Source: Panorpa germanica (lineage: Eukaryota > Arthropoda > Insecta > Mecoptera > Panorpidae). From it: a stretch of 64,000 nt of DNA. Shown here piece after piece: positions 1 through 10,200 of the stretch (positions are counted from its first letter, which is position 1; each line of letters begins with the position of its first letter). The stretch is taken from contig OY783208.1 of assembly GCA_963678705.1 (NCBI GenBank), positions 16,737,782 through 16,801,781 of the forward strand, written 5' to 3'. The translations under genes and the position numbers were made by a program. A model generated the notes under the pieces. That model saw only the letters and a list, made by a program, of their open reading frames with translations. It had not been told where the DNA came from and did not search any database.

Positions 1-212
1 AGAACTATATTTATTTATTTTAAGTTTCACAGAGTACTAATTTATTATAGATTTGTCTTACATTTTTTCAGATTAACCTCACGTATTTATCTTTATTGTT
101 TGTTTCATTTTTTAAGCACTAAAGATTTATTTGTGTTAAGGAATAGGTCATATATTTCTGTGGTAGAAATGCAATCTTTTTGGTTTTTAGTAAATTCAAA
201 AATTGTTCTATA

Positions 213-1082
213 ATGGAGGATTACAAATTTCTAAAAATAAAGCTAGAAAGTGATGCGGGGTTAAATGAACCAATGGATACAGCAATTATCAACGAAAGAG
301 AGAAACGAGTCTTTAAAGAAACAGCGCTATGTGAAGAAATAAAGATAGAAATTATAGAAGAACCGGACCATAGTTTAGAAGAAGCTGAATTTTTACCGCG
401 GGATGAATACGTTAATTTCGAAGTTCCAGTTAAAGATCTGACCGAACCGCTGAACAGTGAACATTTACAAAGCGGAATGAATGCTAAGTTGAAGCCTTGT
501 ATATGTGAAGTATGTAACAAATTGTTAGATTCTAAGGCTGAAATCAGAAACCATTTGCTGCGAGTACATTCAGTAAAAAAAATACATTCTTGTAATGAGT
601 GTAACAAAACATTTGCACAGTCATCAACTTTAAAAAGACATAAAAACACACATTTAGGTTTAAAACCATTTTCTTGTGATATTTGTAGTAAAGCTTTTAG
701 TCGTTCATCGGATTTTAAACGACATAAAAATACACATTTAGGTCTAAAACCATTTTCTTGCGACGAATGTAGTAAAACGTTTAGTCGTTCATCGCATTTA
801 AAACTACATAAAAACATACATGTAGGTTTAAAACTGTTTTCTTGCGACGAATGTAAAAAAACGTTTAGTCAATCATCGAGCTTAAAGCTACATAAAAACA
901 CACATTTTGTTTTAAAACCATTTTCTTGTGACGAATGTAAAAAAACGTTCAGTCAATCATCACATTTAAAACAACATAAAAATACACATTTAGGTTTGAA
1001 ACCATTTTCTTGCGGTATATGTGGTAAATGTTTCTCGTATCCTGTTTCCTTAAAGAGACATCAAAAAATTCATTTAGATTAG
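213..1082 (+). CDS. C2H2 zinc-finger protein, 7 fingers (289 aa)
   Basis: Probable nuclear DNA-binding protein. The ATG at 213 begins MEDYKFLKIK, and a splice acceptor (tttttag) ends at 190, so this is the last coding exon with part of the 5' leader upstream. Residues 1-90 are acidic and carry IKIEIIEEP, a leader common in insect zinc-finger families. Then come seven C2H2 fingers about 28 residues apart with linkers such as HLGLKPFSC; the first (CEVCN) has a four-residue His spacing. The acceptor and leader are shared with the pseudogene at 18949-20293, so the two are paralogues. Poly(A) signals (AATAAA) lie near 1294 and 1312. The frame is intact. Target unknown. Confidence 0.88.
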   Translation: MEDYKFLKIKLESDAGLNEPMDTAIINEREKRVFKETALCEEIKIEIIEEPDHSLEEAEFLPRDEYVNFEVPVKDLTEPLNSEHLQSGMNAKLKPCICEVCNKLLDSKAEIRNHLLRVHSVKKIHSCNECNKTFAQSSTLKRHKNTHLGLKPFSCDICSKAFSRSSDFKRHKNTHLGLKPFSCDECSKTFSRSSHLKLHKNIHVGLKLFSCDECKKTFSQSSSLKLHKNTHFVLKPFSCDECKKTFSQSSHLKQHKNTHLGLKPFSCGICGKCFSYPVSLKRHQKIHLD

Positions 1083-3489
1083 GTTGAGTTATTCATGTTT
1101 ACATATCGTAGTTTAACTGCAGTTTATATTTGTTGTAGTTTTATTATACTAAGCTTATTTAGCCTATACCCAGCTAGGGTCACCACTTAAAATCAAATTA
1201 ATTATTAAACACAATCCAAATCAAATTTTATAATAATTTGACGTTCAACTTTCTTCAATTATATTAAATGTAACTAAGTGTATTATTTGTGGACAAATAA
1301 ACGTGTATTTCAAATAAAATAATTTTTTTTCTATAATGACATCTAAGTCACTGTCTTTTGGGACTATCCCACATTTACAACTAAAAAAGTTTTTCTATAC
1401 ATATAAAGATAATTTGCGCCACCAGTTTTTTTTCTTTTTTGTAATACTTAATTTTTTAATCTATTTAGATACTTATTAAAAGTAAAATCTTATTTTAACG
1501 AGCAACAAATGGGCTTGTGTCTTATGTTTTAATTTTAAAGTGAATTACTAGAACCACAAATGTCCAATTATTTTTTAATAAATCCGTATATGTTAGGAGA
1601 TATTAACATATAAAAAAGTCATTTTGTCTCTTTAATTATTAAAGGGATTCAACGTTGTAGAACATTCCAAGGCATGTGACCAAACGTCCACTAAATCGGT
1701 GATTAATAATTTATGCAATTCGAGCAGACGAGCAATTGTCGATATTCTTAAACTTCCTTTTCATATTTCTACGTGTTTTGGTTAATTCGTAATAATAACC
1801 CAAAAGCTGATGATAAATTTTGAATGACTATTTCAAGTAGTTGATTTTGTATAGTATTGCCTTGCCTTTATAATAGTAAAATAGAACCAATTATCTGGCT
1901 ACATTATGCTAATGCGTCAATTATAAAATTTACGCTAAAATTATTACCAAAAAATATGATTTTTCCATTTTGAAATATTAATAATCTTAAATTTATAGAA
2001 CACGAAAATAAAAATCACGCATTTAAATTAATAATTTTCGATCGAATTTTTCAGAAACACCTTTTGCTTTTGAACTTCTATTCTATCTATTTAGTAATTT
2101 AAAACAATGTATATTATTATAAAGTAAATTAATTTATTACAGAATAATTGAATTACAATGATGCGACAATGATAATTACTCTTACAATTAATAAATGATT
2201 TAATTATTTAAAGTTTAAAAGACAATCAATATTACTCTTACAATTAGTAAGTTGTTTACAATGGTTTAAATACATAGGTTAAAATATGCATTATTCATAT
2301 TTTACTGGCACGGTAATGTGCTGTTACTTTGCTTACATAATTATTAACTTATTTCTAATTAAACAAAAGATTATTATAGTTACTAACACATAAATTAGCG
2401 TTTTCGAAGAGTTGTAAACTTTTTCATTTTATTAGCAGGCTGCTGTTTAAAATAAACGATAATTTGTCTCTGTAAATACTGTTCTAACAAAGTACAGTGT
2501 TACCTTAGAATTTGGATAATTATAGATTTATTAAAATCTATTGTTCAGTTGTTCTAAGGATTTCCGCGGTGTAGTTTTTGATCTAGAAAAATTAAGTGCA
2601 GGTTTAATTTAAATACAGTGAATTCAGAGTACGTAGCTTGTTTAGCCACCATTTATTATTGAGTGCATGGTTATTTTTTTGCTTAATTGTTTCTGTTTCG
2701 CCATCAAATCTGATAGAGATTAATTGGATTTCAAACCGCCATGACCTCGAGGATGTTAAGAATTAATCGTTTACGAAATTCTAGAAATCCTGGAATTAAA
2801 TCCTTCTGTCTGACTTATGTTCAAATCATAGACATCATGTCTCGTACACATTCTTCCATTATACTTGTATCCTCTTTTTTTTAATTCGTCCAAGATCCTT
2901 AATACACATTTTCTATTTACGATATTTGTGCTATTGTGACTGACCTAATTATTTATTTATTTAATTTAATCAAATTCAAATTCACTCTTTGCACCATTAG
3001 TGATTTTGTTATACTTGACACTTCTTGTTTAGAGTAAATATTTTGTTTCACATTATTATTCAAGCACTGTTTTAAATAACTTTGCTTGTTGCACGATTGT
3101 CTCCTGAAACATTTAACCTGCACCAGTTTAACCAGTTTTAACCTATCCAGTTTTCAGAACTCTTACTTTTCTCCGTACGTAGATCTGAATATTTCCTAAA
3201 AACCGTCATAATTCTTCAAATTCTAATATATATTCTGTTATCAAGCTGCGTTCATCATCCTGAATATTTGTATTAACATACTTCAACACTGCAGCCAATT
3301 AAATATTGGTTTGTAACGAGTTTCAATGATATGGAACAAATAATACAAAGTTAAAATAAAATTGTATATTTTTTAAGCTTTTGTTAGTGAAATCTTTTGC
3401 TGATAATGTCGTTCAAGGTTATCCTTAAGTAGCATTCCTTTTGATAAGGTATTGATGTGAGAAGAAAAAATTTTAAAATACTATTCAGA
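1083..3489. other. AT-rich intergenic region
   Basis: No coding sequence recognised. It holds the 3' end of the zinc-finger gene, one MITE fragment (1505-1690), and otherwise low-complexity AT-rich DNA with no long open frame. Confidence 0.6.
1505..1690 (+). repeat. MITE fragment (GGGCTTGTGTCC family)
   Basis: Starts GGGCTTGTGTC and carries the family's left end in order: tactagaacc, ttattttttaataa, gtctctttaattattaaagg, ttcaacgttgta. Only the left ~180 bp is recognisable. The complete reference copy is 56098-56715. Confidence 0.65.
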
Positions 3490-4416
3490 TTAGACATCTG
3501 AATGCTTTTTTTTATGCTTATTTAAATAACTTAACCATGTAAAAGATTTATTACATTTATCACAAGCGAACCGCTTAATTTCTAAATGACTACTTTTGTG
3601 ACATTTTAATCGCTGTACATTTGCAAATGATTTATTACAAATGTCACAAGTAAATGGCTTAATGATTAGGTGACTGTCTTTGTGTTGTCTTAAATGATTT
3701 ATATTTGCATATGACTTACTGCAAATCTCACAGGTAAAAGGTTTAACGTCTAAATGACAACTTCTGTGTCGTTTTAAGTCACCAGAACTTGCAAAAGATT
3801 TATTGCAATCGCTACAAGAAAATGGTTTAAGATTTAAGTGCCTATTTTTATGATCTCTTAAGTCACTTGATCTTGTAAACGACTTATTACACATATCGCA
3901 AGCAAACGGTTTAATGCCTAAATGTGTATTTTTGTGTTGATTTAAATTACTTAACTGAGTAAATGATTTATGGCAGATATCACAAGAAAATGGTTTAAAA
4001 CCTAAATGACTATTTTTATGTTCTTCTAAATGACCTGACCTTGCAAACGTTTTACTACAAATGTTGCATGAAAACGGTTTAACATCTAAATGTGTATTTT
4101 TGTGTAAATTTAAATAAACTAATTTAGTGAAAGATTTATCGCAAATGTCGCAAGAAAGCGGATTGACGTCTAGCTCAATACTTCTATGTCTTTTTAAATC
4201 GCTTGATCGTGTAAAAGACTCATTAACTATATTAAAAGAATGTTTCTCTGCTTCTGTCAAACTATCAAGTGGTTCTTCCTTGATTTCTACTAGAAATTCA
4301 ACATGTGAGAGTTCCTCCTTCGAGACATGATCTTTATCCACATTTAAAAACGAATTCTTTAATTCATATGTTTCGTTACCTTCTAATTTTATTTCTACTG
4401 ATTTATACTCGTCCAT
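3490..4416 (-). CDS. C2H2 zinc-finger protein, 8 fingers (308 aa)
   Basis: Probable nuclear DNA-binding protein. It starts MDEYKSVEIKLEG; a splice acceptor (tatttcag) lies 28 bp upstream of the ATG (exon begins near 4442), the same layout as the other family members here. Residues 1-60 are acidic with VEIKEEP. The segment around residues 65-85 (SFTRSSDLKRHRS) is a finger that has lost its cysteine pair and last histidine. Eight intact C2H2 fingers follow to the C terminus, with linkers such as HLDVKPFSC. The fingertips differ from those of the gene at 213-1082, so the DNA target probably differs. The frame is intact. Confidence 0.88.
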   Translation of the reverse strand: MDEYKSVEIKLEGNETYELKNSFLNVDKDHVSKEELSHVEFLVEIKEEPLDSLTEAEKHSFNIVNESFTRSSDLKRHRSIELDVNPLSCDICDKSFTKLVYLNLHKNTHLDVKPFSCNICSKTFARSGHLEEHKNSHLGFKPFSCDICHKSFTQLSNLNQHKNTHLGIKPFACDMCNKSFTRSSDLRDHKNRHLNLKPFSCSDCNKSFASSGDLKRHRSCHLDVKPFTCEICSKSYANINHLRQHKDSHLIIKPFTCDICNKSFANVQRLKCHKSSHLEIKRFACDKCNKSFTWLSYLNKHKKKHSDV

Positions 4417-4441
4417 TTTAAAACAGCAGTGACCAGAGTTT

Positions 4442-5300
4442 ACTGAAATATAAAAGATTTATTTTAACGTTATGACACTCGGGCACAATATAATCAAATG
4501 TTGGCTAATTTCGACGATTTCGCATATGATATTTAAGAAAGAATAGTTACATATTTTACACAACATAAATCTGAAGAAAAACAAGCGAATGTAACGCTAT
4601 ATATCTCTGAGTATAATGACACACAAAAGTATAGCTATCTATATTTTATCTTGTTATATTTAATACAAGATAATATCGTATACTTGCTTTCAAGTTAAAC
4701 TAAATTTAGGTGTAAGTAATTATCAAAACTTGAAATTCATGTTAATGATAAATTAAGTGATTCTTTGCTTTAAACTAAGTTGTCATACTCATTCTTTAGT
4801 TATAATAATAAATAAGTTTTAAGCATAACTCTTTCATGTTACAATTTTAAAGCCATTTTGCGTAAATGTTTGCATTTCACAAGTACATGCTCTTGTTAGT
4901 GGTATATTTGTTACAATTATTTTTATTATTATATACATATATCATTATGTTATGTTAAATGCGTATAAAATAAGTAACTCCGATCTCGTTATATATTTTA
5001 AAGTCTTCAAAATTAGTCAAATTTACAAATACTTTGTTATGAAGGTAATTATTTCCTTCAACTTAAATTTTTAATTTTGAAACTTGAACAAAATATGTAC
5101 AAATGACTACATAATATGTAATATTATATGTAATTGTTAAGAAGTAGACAATACAGGGTTAAAGTTGAAATTTATAATTTGAGGTTATAAAACAACTTTT
5201 ACGTATTAGAAATGTCAGCCGGAAAATATATGTTTTCCTGTTATAGCACAGTGCCACTTATGCCGCACAGTGCCGCATTGTGTAGATGATTAATAAGTTT
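4442..5300. other. 5' flank of the zinc-finger gene, AT-rich
   Basis: No coding sequence recognised. Presumed intron or promoter of the minus-strand gene. The stretch near 5155-5200 (agggttaaagttgaaa) recurs near 55498, upstream of another zinc-finger copy, which suggests shared ancestral flank. Confidence 0.4.
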
Positions 5301-5304
5301 GACT

Positions 5305-5490
5305 CATATGTCTTAATTTTTATAAAAATGTACTATATATTAATAAAGTGGGTTTCTAGAACCTCAAATGTCCAATTATGTTTTAATAACTCATTATATG
5401 TTAGGAGATATTAACAATTAAAAAAGTGATTTTGTCTCTTTAATTATTAAAGGATTCAACATGGTACAACATTCCAAGACCATAGCAAGA
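5305..5490 (+). repeat. MITE fragment (GGGCTTGTGTCC family)
   Basis: Left-end sequence of the family (tcttaatttttataaaa, gggtttctagaacctcaaatg, gtctctttaattattaaagg) without the terminal repeat. It abuts the FReD relic. Confidence 0.6.
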
Positions 5491-5509
5491 CGAGACGAGC
5501 AAAGTATTG

Positions 5510-5880
5510 TGCTCATGTGAAGCCCTAATAAAAAGTTTTATTTACGTCAAAAAACGTTATTTTGACATTACGTTAACGTAAAAATGTTACCCCAAATTTA
5601 GGACGTGTAAAGAGTTAGGACAGCTGAAAGTTTGACTATTTAACGGATTCATATTCCTGAACTGCTGCGGAGAAAAAGTTGTAACGTATAAACAATAAAC
5701 ATATAACGGATATTGTGTTTTGTGATAAAACTCGCAGACCCGGAGTAGGAATAATTAAACCCATGGCCTGGATATAATGTGTTTGGGCCGGAGCATCCGA
5801 TGAGGTTGCAACTGTACTCTGTAGAGGGCCGTCACATCATGCGTCACGTGACGTAGACGCAGTTGGAAATAGTTACCTAG
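5510..5880 (-). pseudogene. Relic of a third FReD gene (intron fragment)
   Basis: Read on the minus strand, this matches the start of the last intron of both FReD genes here (13024-13480 on plus; 34018-33830 on minus). Shared landmarks are ggtaactat, ctgcgtcta/gcgtcacgt, gatgtgacgg, catcggatg, ccgggtctgcgagtt and gttcaggaatatgaat. The neighbouring fibrinogen exons are not present: no GAWWY segment lies upstream and no SNLNG segment downstream. This is therefore a non-coding remnant of an inverted third copy. Confidence 0.65.
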
Positions 5881-6089
5881 ACGAATAAGTTGAAAGGTCA
5901 CGAACACGGTAGAAATAGCATTCGTGCAAGATTTAGAACAAAGTATTTTAAAAAACAGAATTTGATTTGAGAGCGATGACGTCATCAGCAGTCACATACG
6001 TTGCTATCAGTGGGTTCACTCAGGTCGCGGAGGAATACCACTTGTTGACTGACACAACCTTTATACAAAATATTTACGTTATACGAAAA

Positions 6090-6720
6090 AGAGAAAGGAG
6101 TATTATGAAAAGAATGGAATGGCGATCGAGGAGGCAGAGAGAAGAAGAGAAGGAGGCACAAGTGTGGAAGATGAGCTATAGAGAAGGGACAAGGAGATAC
6201 AGCAACAGGAACGAATGGAAAAAATTGAGAAGAGCAATTACAACACAAGATATAAAAGGATTTGGGAGAAAGAGATACCACAGTACTTTAGAAAAAAAGA
6301 CACAAAAACATGAGAAGAATTGCCAGATTTAGATTGAGAAACGAGGAGAAAGGAAACAGATACTGGGCAAATAGCGAGGAAAGGATGGTAGAGTGTGCGG
6401 AACGGACTTTGAAACACTGGAGCACATTAAGTTTTCTTGTTAGAAAAATGTAATGAGCGAGAAGAATATTATGCAGTTATTAAAGGGTGGCAGTGAAGGG
6501 AAGAAGTGGATGGCGGAAAGGAACGAGGAAAAGAAAAGTAACGCCAGAGCAGAGGTGATTTTAATCTGAAGTGACAAAGAGACGAAGAGACAAAGAAGAC
6601 ATGAGGTGTAGGTTATTTTCTTTTAGAATTGGAATGTAATTAAGCACAATGATATGTAATTTATGGATTTAAAGCGGAAGAATGTAGTGCCTAATGGCAA
6701 AAACATTACAATAATAATAA
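6090..6720 (+). mobile_element. LINE 3' fragment, purine-rich
   Basis: Purine-rich sequence whose frames give pieces such as YNTRYKRIWERE and ARFRLRNEE..GNRYW, the C-terminal tail typical of insect R1-like LINE ORF2 proteins. It is followed by a 3' tail (gaatgtagtgcctaatggca, then ATA-rich). Truncated and interrupted by stops. The same family recurs at 9260, 33520, 36040, 38090 and 41220. Confidence 0.55.
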
Positions 6721-6919
6721 GTAATACAAAATATTTCTTAAAATTCGAATAAATTTATATGTTTATAAATTTGATTAAAGAAATGACTCAAAATTTGAGT
6801 TGAGTTCAAATTAAAAAAAAAAAACAGTTATTTATTTTAAAACATTATAAGAGTTAGAAAGGATAAGAGAAGAGAAGAGTGAGGTGCAGGCGTTTGTAAC
6901 GAAAATAGATACAGAAATT

Positions 6920-7287
6920 CAGCAATAAGTAAGGTTAATTTAAAGTATTCATTGCATTAAATCTGAGTCACTTTTCGTTTCATTTTTGTAATTTACTTAA
7001 ATAATCCATCAACTTATTAAAAACCATTAAATGTCATTCGGGTGTAACGGTTTCTCGTTTACCGTGACATGCCGTTTAAATTGCCTGCACTCTAGTAATT
7101 GCGTGCCCCCTTCTCCGCTCCACCACTAGTCAAGTGTGTTTATCTATTATTCGGGTGCCAGCTCAATATTATTGAGTATTTTCTCATAGAGTGAAGTTCG
7201 GTGTTTTCTTGCGGGGTTTTAAAGTGATTTAATCTCAGTGAAGCTTTTTTTATTTTCTAACAAATTGTAACAATTAAATAATTTAAA
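6920..7287 (+). promoter_or_regulatory. Promoter and 5' leader of mucin-FReD gene
   Basis: About 370 bp directly upstream of the signal-peptide ATG is conserved with the upstream region of the second FReD gene (47441-47765, minus). Shared blocks include atccatcaacttattaaaaa, accgtgacatgcc, ttaaattgcctgcactct, ctcatagagtg, cggtgttttc, and tcagtgaa near 7230, which resembles an arthropod initiator. The start site is not proven. Confidence 0.6.
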
Positions 7288-10200
7288 ATGAAGGTGTTAA
7301 TCCTTGCCATCTTCATCGTAATTTGTGCCTCAAGGACCAATGACATGGTGAGTTTTCTACGTTAATTTGTTTGCTTTGACATTATTAGTCCTTCTATTCA
7401 GCACCGGCTATCTAGGTTCGACGTGAACTTCCTGGGGACTTTCCTTTGATATGATTGTGCCTATGTCTTAATTTCTATAAAAGTGTACTATATATTAATA
7501 AGGTGGGTTACTAGAACCTCAAATGTTCAATTATTTTTTATTAACTCCTTATATGTTTAGAGATATTAACAATTAAAAAAGTCATTTTGTATCTTTAATT
7601 ATTAAAGGGATTTAACGTTGTACACATTCTGAATGCATGTGACATCACAACCTCTGCCAACCTTACACCTCATTAATCTCTGCTTTATGTATTTATATAT
7701 CAAAATATCAAATATTATTTACAGCGATTTCAAGGAACAATAAAATTTCAACATTATGCCTGCCTTAGCAGGGTTATATAAAATAAAAACTTATTATTCT
7801 TTGACTTTACTTGATTATTTCGACTACCAATAGCTACAAAACATTACCACAGCACTGACCTACTCAACAAATAACTGACGTTAAAATGCCTTTCATGTCA
7901 TACAAATATGGCCGACCATTTCTAGCGCTAAAACTACAATTCAGTTTTTTAATTGCTATATATTCGTCAATATTTAGATATTTATTAAAATAGGCACGCC
8001 AATACACATTTTTTTTTTTTTATATTTATTTACTTCTTTGCCTTGACTTTCGTCATACCCACCATCAAATAATTTTTTAACATCTTTTATCCTTTATAAT
8101 TTAATTTTACACATTTCTAAATATTTAATAAAATAGACACGCCAATACACATTTATTAACATCAATTACAATCAACAATTGATAAATCGAACACTAAAAA
8201 ATTAGTGCACAAGCCCATTAAGGAGGACTGCTTGGTGCACTATTTCTTATTTTTGTAAGTAATTATTTAGTTGCATAGCTTTATCTTTATCTAGTAGCGA
8301 CCCTCCACGGCAGATGTCAGCTGGTTGGTGACCAGCATCTGATTTATTCAATATTTTGAAATTTGTTTGTTGTAAACATCAATTTGGTTTGAAATTTTTG
8401 TAAAATTCTAAAATTGACCGAAATATTACTATTTGGATTTGAAAATTGACCTTTTGCCCATTATTATGCACATTATTTTGTGACTGCTGACGTCATTCTG
8501 TTGCTTAACAGAGATGGAAATATATTTAAATGGTAGAGGCATGTTGAAGTTCTATAAAACAGTAGTATATTTTTATAACGTTTAACGTTGTCCAGTTATT
8601 TTTAAATAAGTCGCAGTATGACAAGAGAAAGTACCATTTCTGTCAATTTTTGGATATATTGAAACAAGTAAGATAAGGCAATTGACATATAGCCTAAATG
8701 TTACTATAAATTCAAAAGATTTGACCACAAAAACCGTCTTGGTCTTTTAGTCGGCAACCGTTAGTTGGTATCCTTCCGAGTACACAACCACTGAGTACAC
8801 CACCGTTGCAACTACAACCTCTGAGATGACAACCACTAAGTATATCACCGTTGCGACTACAACCACTGAGTATTCAACCACAGATACGACGACGACTGAG
8901 TACACCACCGTTCCGACTACAACCCCTGAGAAGACAACCACTGAGTATACAACCACAGATACGACGACAACTGAGTACACCACCGCTGCGACTACAACCT
9001 CTGAGAAGACAACCACCGATTATACAACCACAGATACGACGACGACTGAGTACACCACCGCTCCGACTACAACCTCTGAGTCGACAACCACTGATTATAA
9101 AACCACAGATACGACGACCACTGAGTACACCACCGTTCCGACTACAACCTCTGAGAAGACGACCACCGATTATACAACCACAGATACGACGACGACTGAG
9201 TACACCACCGCTGCGACTACAACCTCTGAGTCGACAACCACCGAGTTAGGTTATTAAGTTGTTATCTATTTTGTTATTTTCTTCGCTTGTTTGCCACTTT
9301 ATTTCATTTGTCTATTCCGCAGGTAATTTTCCTCTTAACCGAGCTACTTCCTTTATACCCTGCCTCCTTTCAACAACTCCTCTCTCTCTCTCCTTTTTGT
9401 CTCTGCACAATCTGCTGTACGATCCTTCACCGTCTTCCCTATATCTCTTTTCTTTCTCCTTATTTTCTTGTCCTGGCTATGTCTTGTTATTTGGTTGTTT
9501 TATTTTTGTCGTCTCTTCCTACTGATGTACCTTTACATTCCTCTTCATGGTATACTTACAAGACAAATAAGTAAAAAATATTTACAATTTAAAAACCTGG
9601 TGGCTTATAATACTTCACGTCATTCGTACCTTTTAAAACTATTGACTTGGTTCCCTCCTAGAAGTTTCTTAGCCGTTTTGGTAATGTCTATTCGTGCTAC
9701 TAAATTTAAAATTTATAAAAGTATATTCAGCTGAGATAAACTCAGCTATAAGGTATTTTGTGAATAATATCAACATTGAAAATCTAAACTAGTGCAACTT
9801 TGCTCTTCAGATTCCATTCCGGACCTTCACGTTTACGGAGCGTGCACTGATATTAATGATATCCTTCCTGGAGTCTACCTAATTCAGGCCAACAACGACG
9901 TTGAGCCCTTTGAAGTTTATTGTGACATCGTGGATGGCAAAAAGTGGACGGTAACTACTCTGACGTCATTTCGTTTTAAGACATTACTTACTTGTTGCTA
10001 GATTTTATGTGACCGCTTTTTGTTAAAGTGAAAATCTTAAAGATTAGTTTTAGTAACACTTCTAGGATCTACTTACCCAGGTGTTCTAAAGGTTTATTTA
10101 ATGAATATAAATGGTCTTTAATCTAGCAATGAATTACACTTGATAATCATAAAATATAAATATTACCTTGAAAAATTTAAGCAAATGATAAGATTTTTGT

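Noticed and set aside
221-817. 198-residue minus-strand open frame opposite the zinc-finger gene
   Set aside because: It is the antisense shadow of the finger repeats; no signal or domain of its own.
9259-9734. Three overlapping small frames rich in Leu, Phe and Ser
   Set aside because: They lie in pyrimidine-rich LINE-derived intron DNA and span the intron between two well-supported exons.
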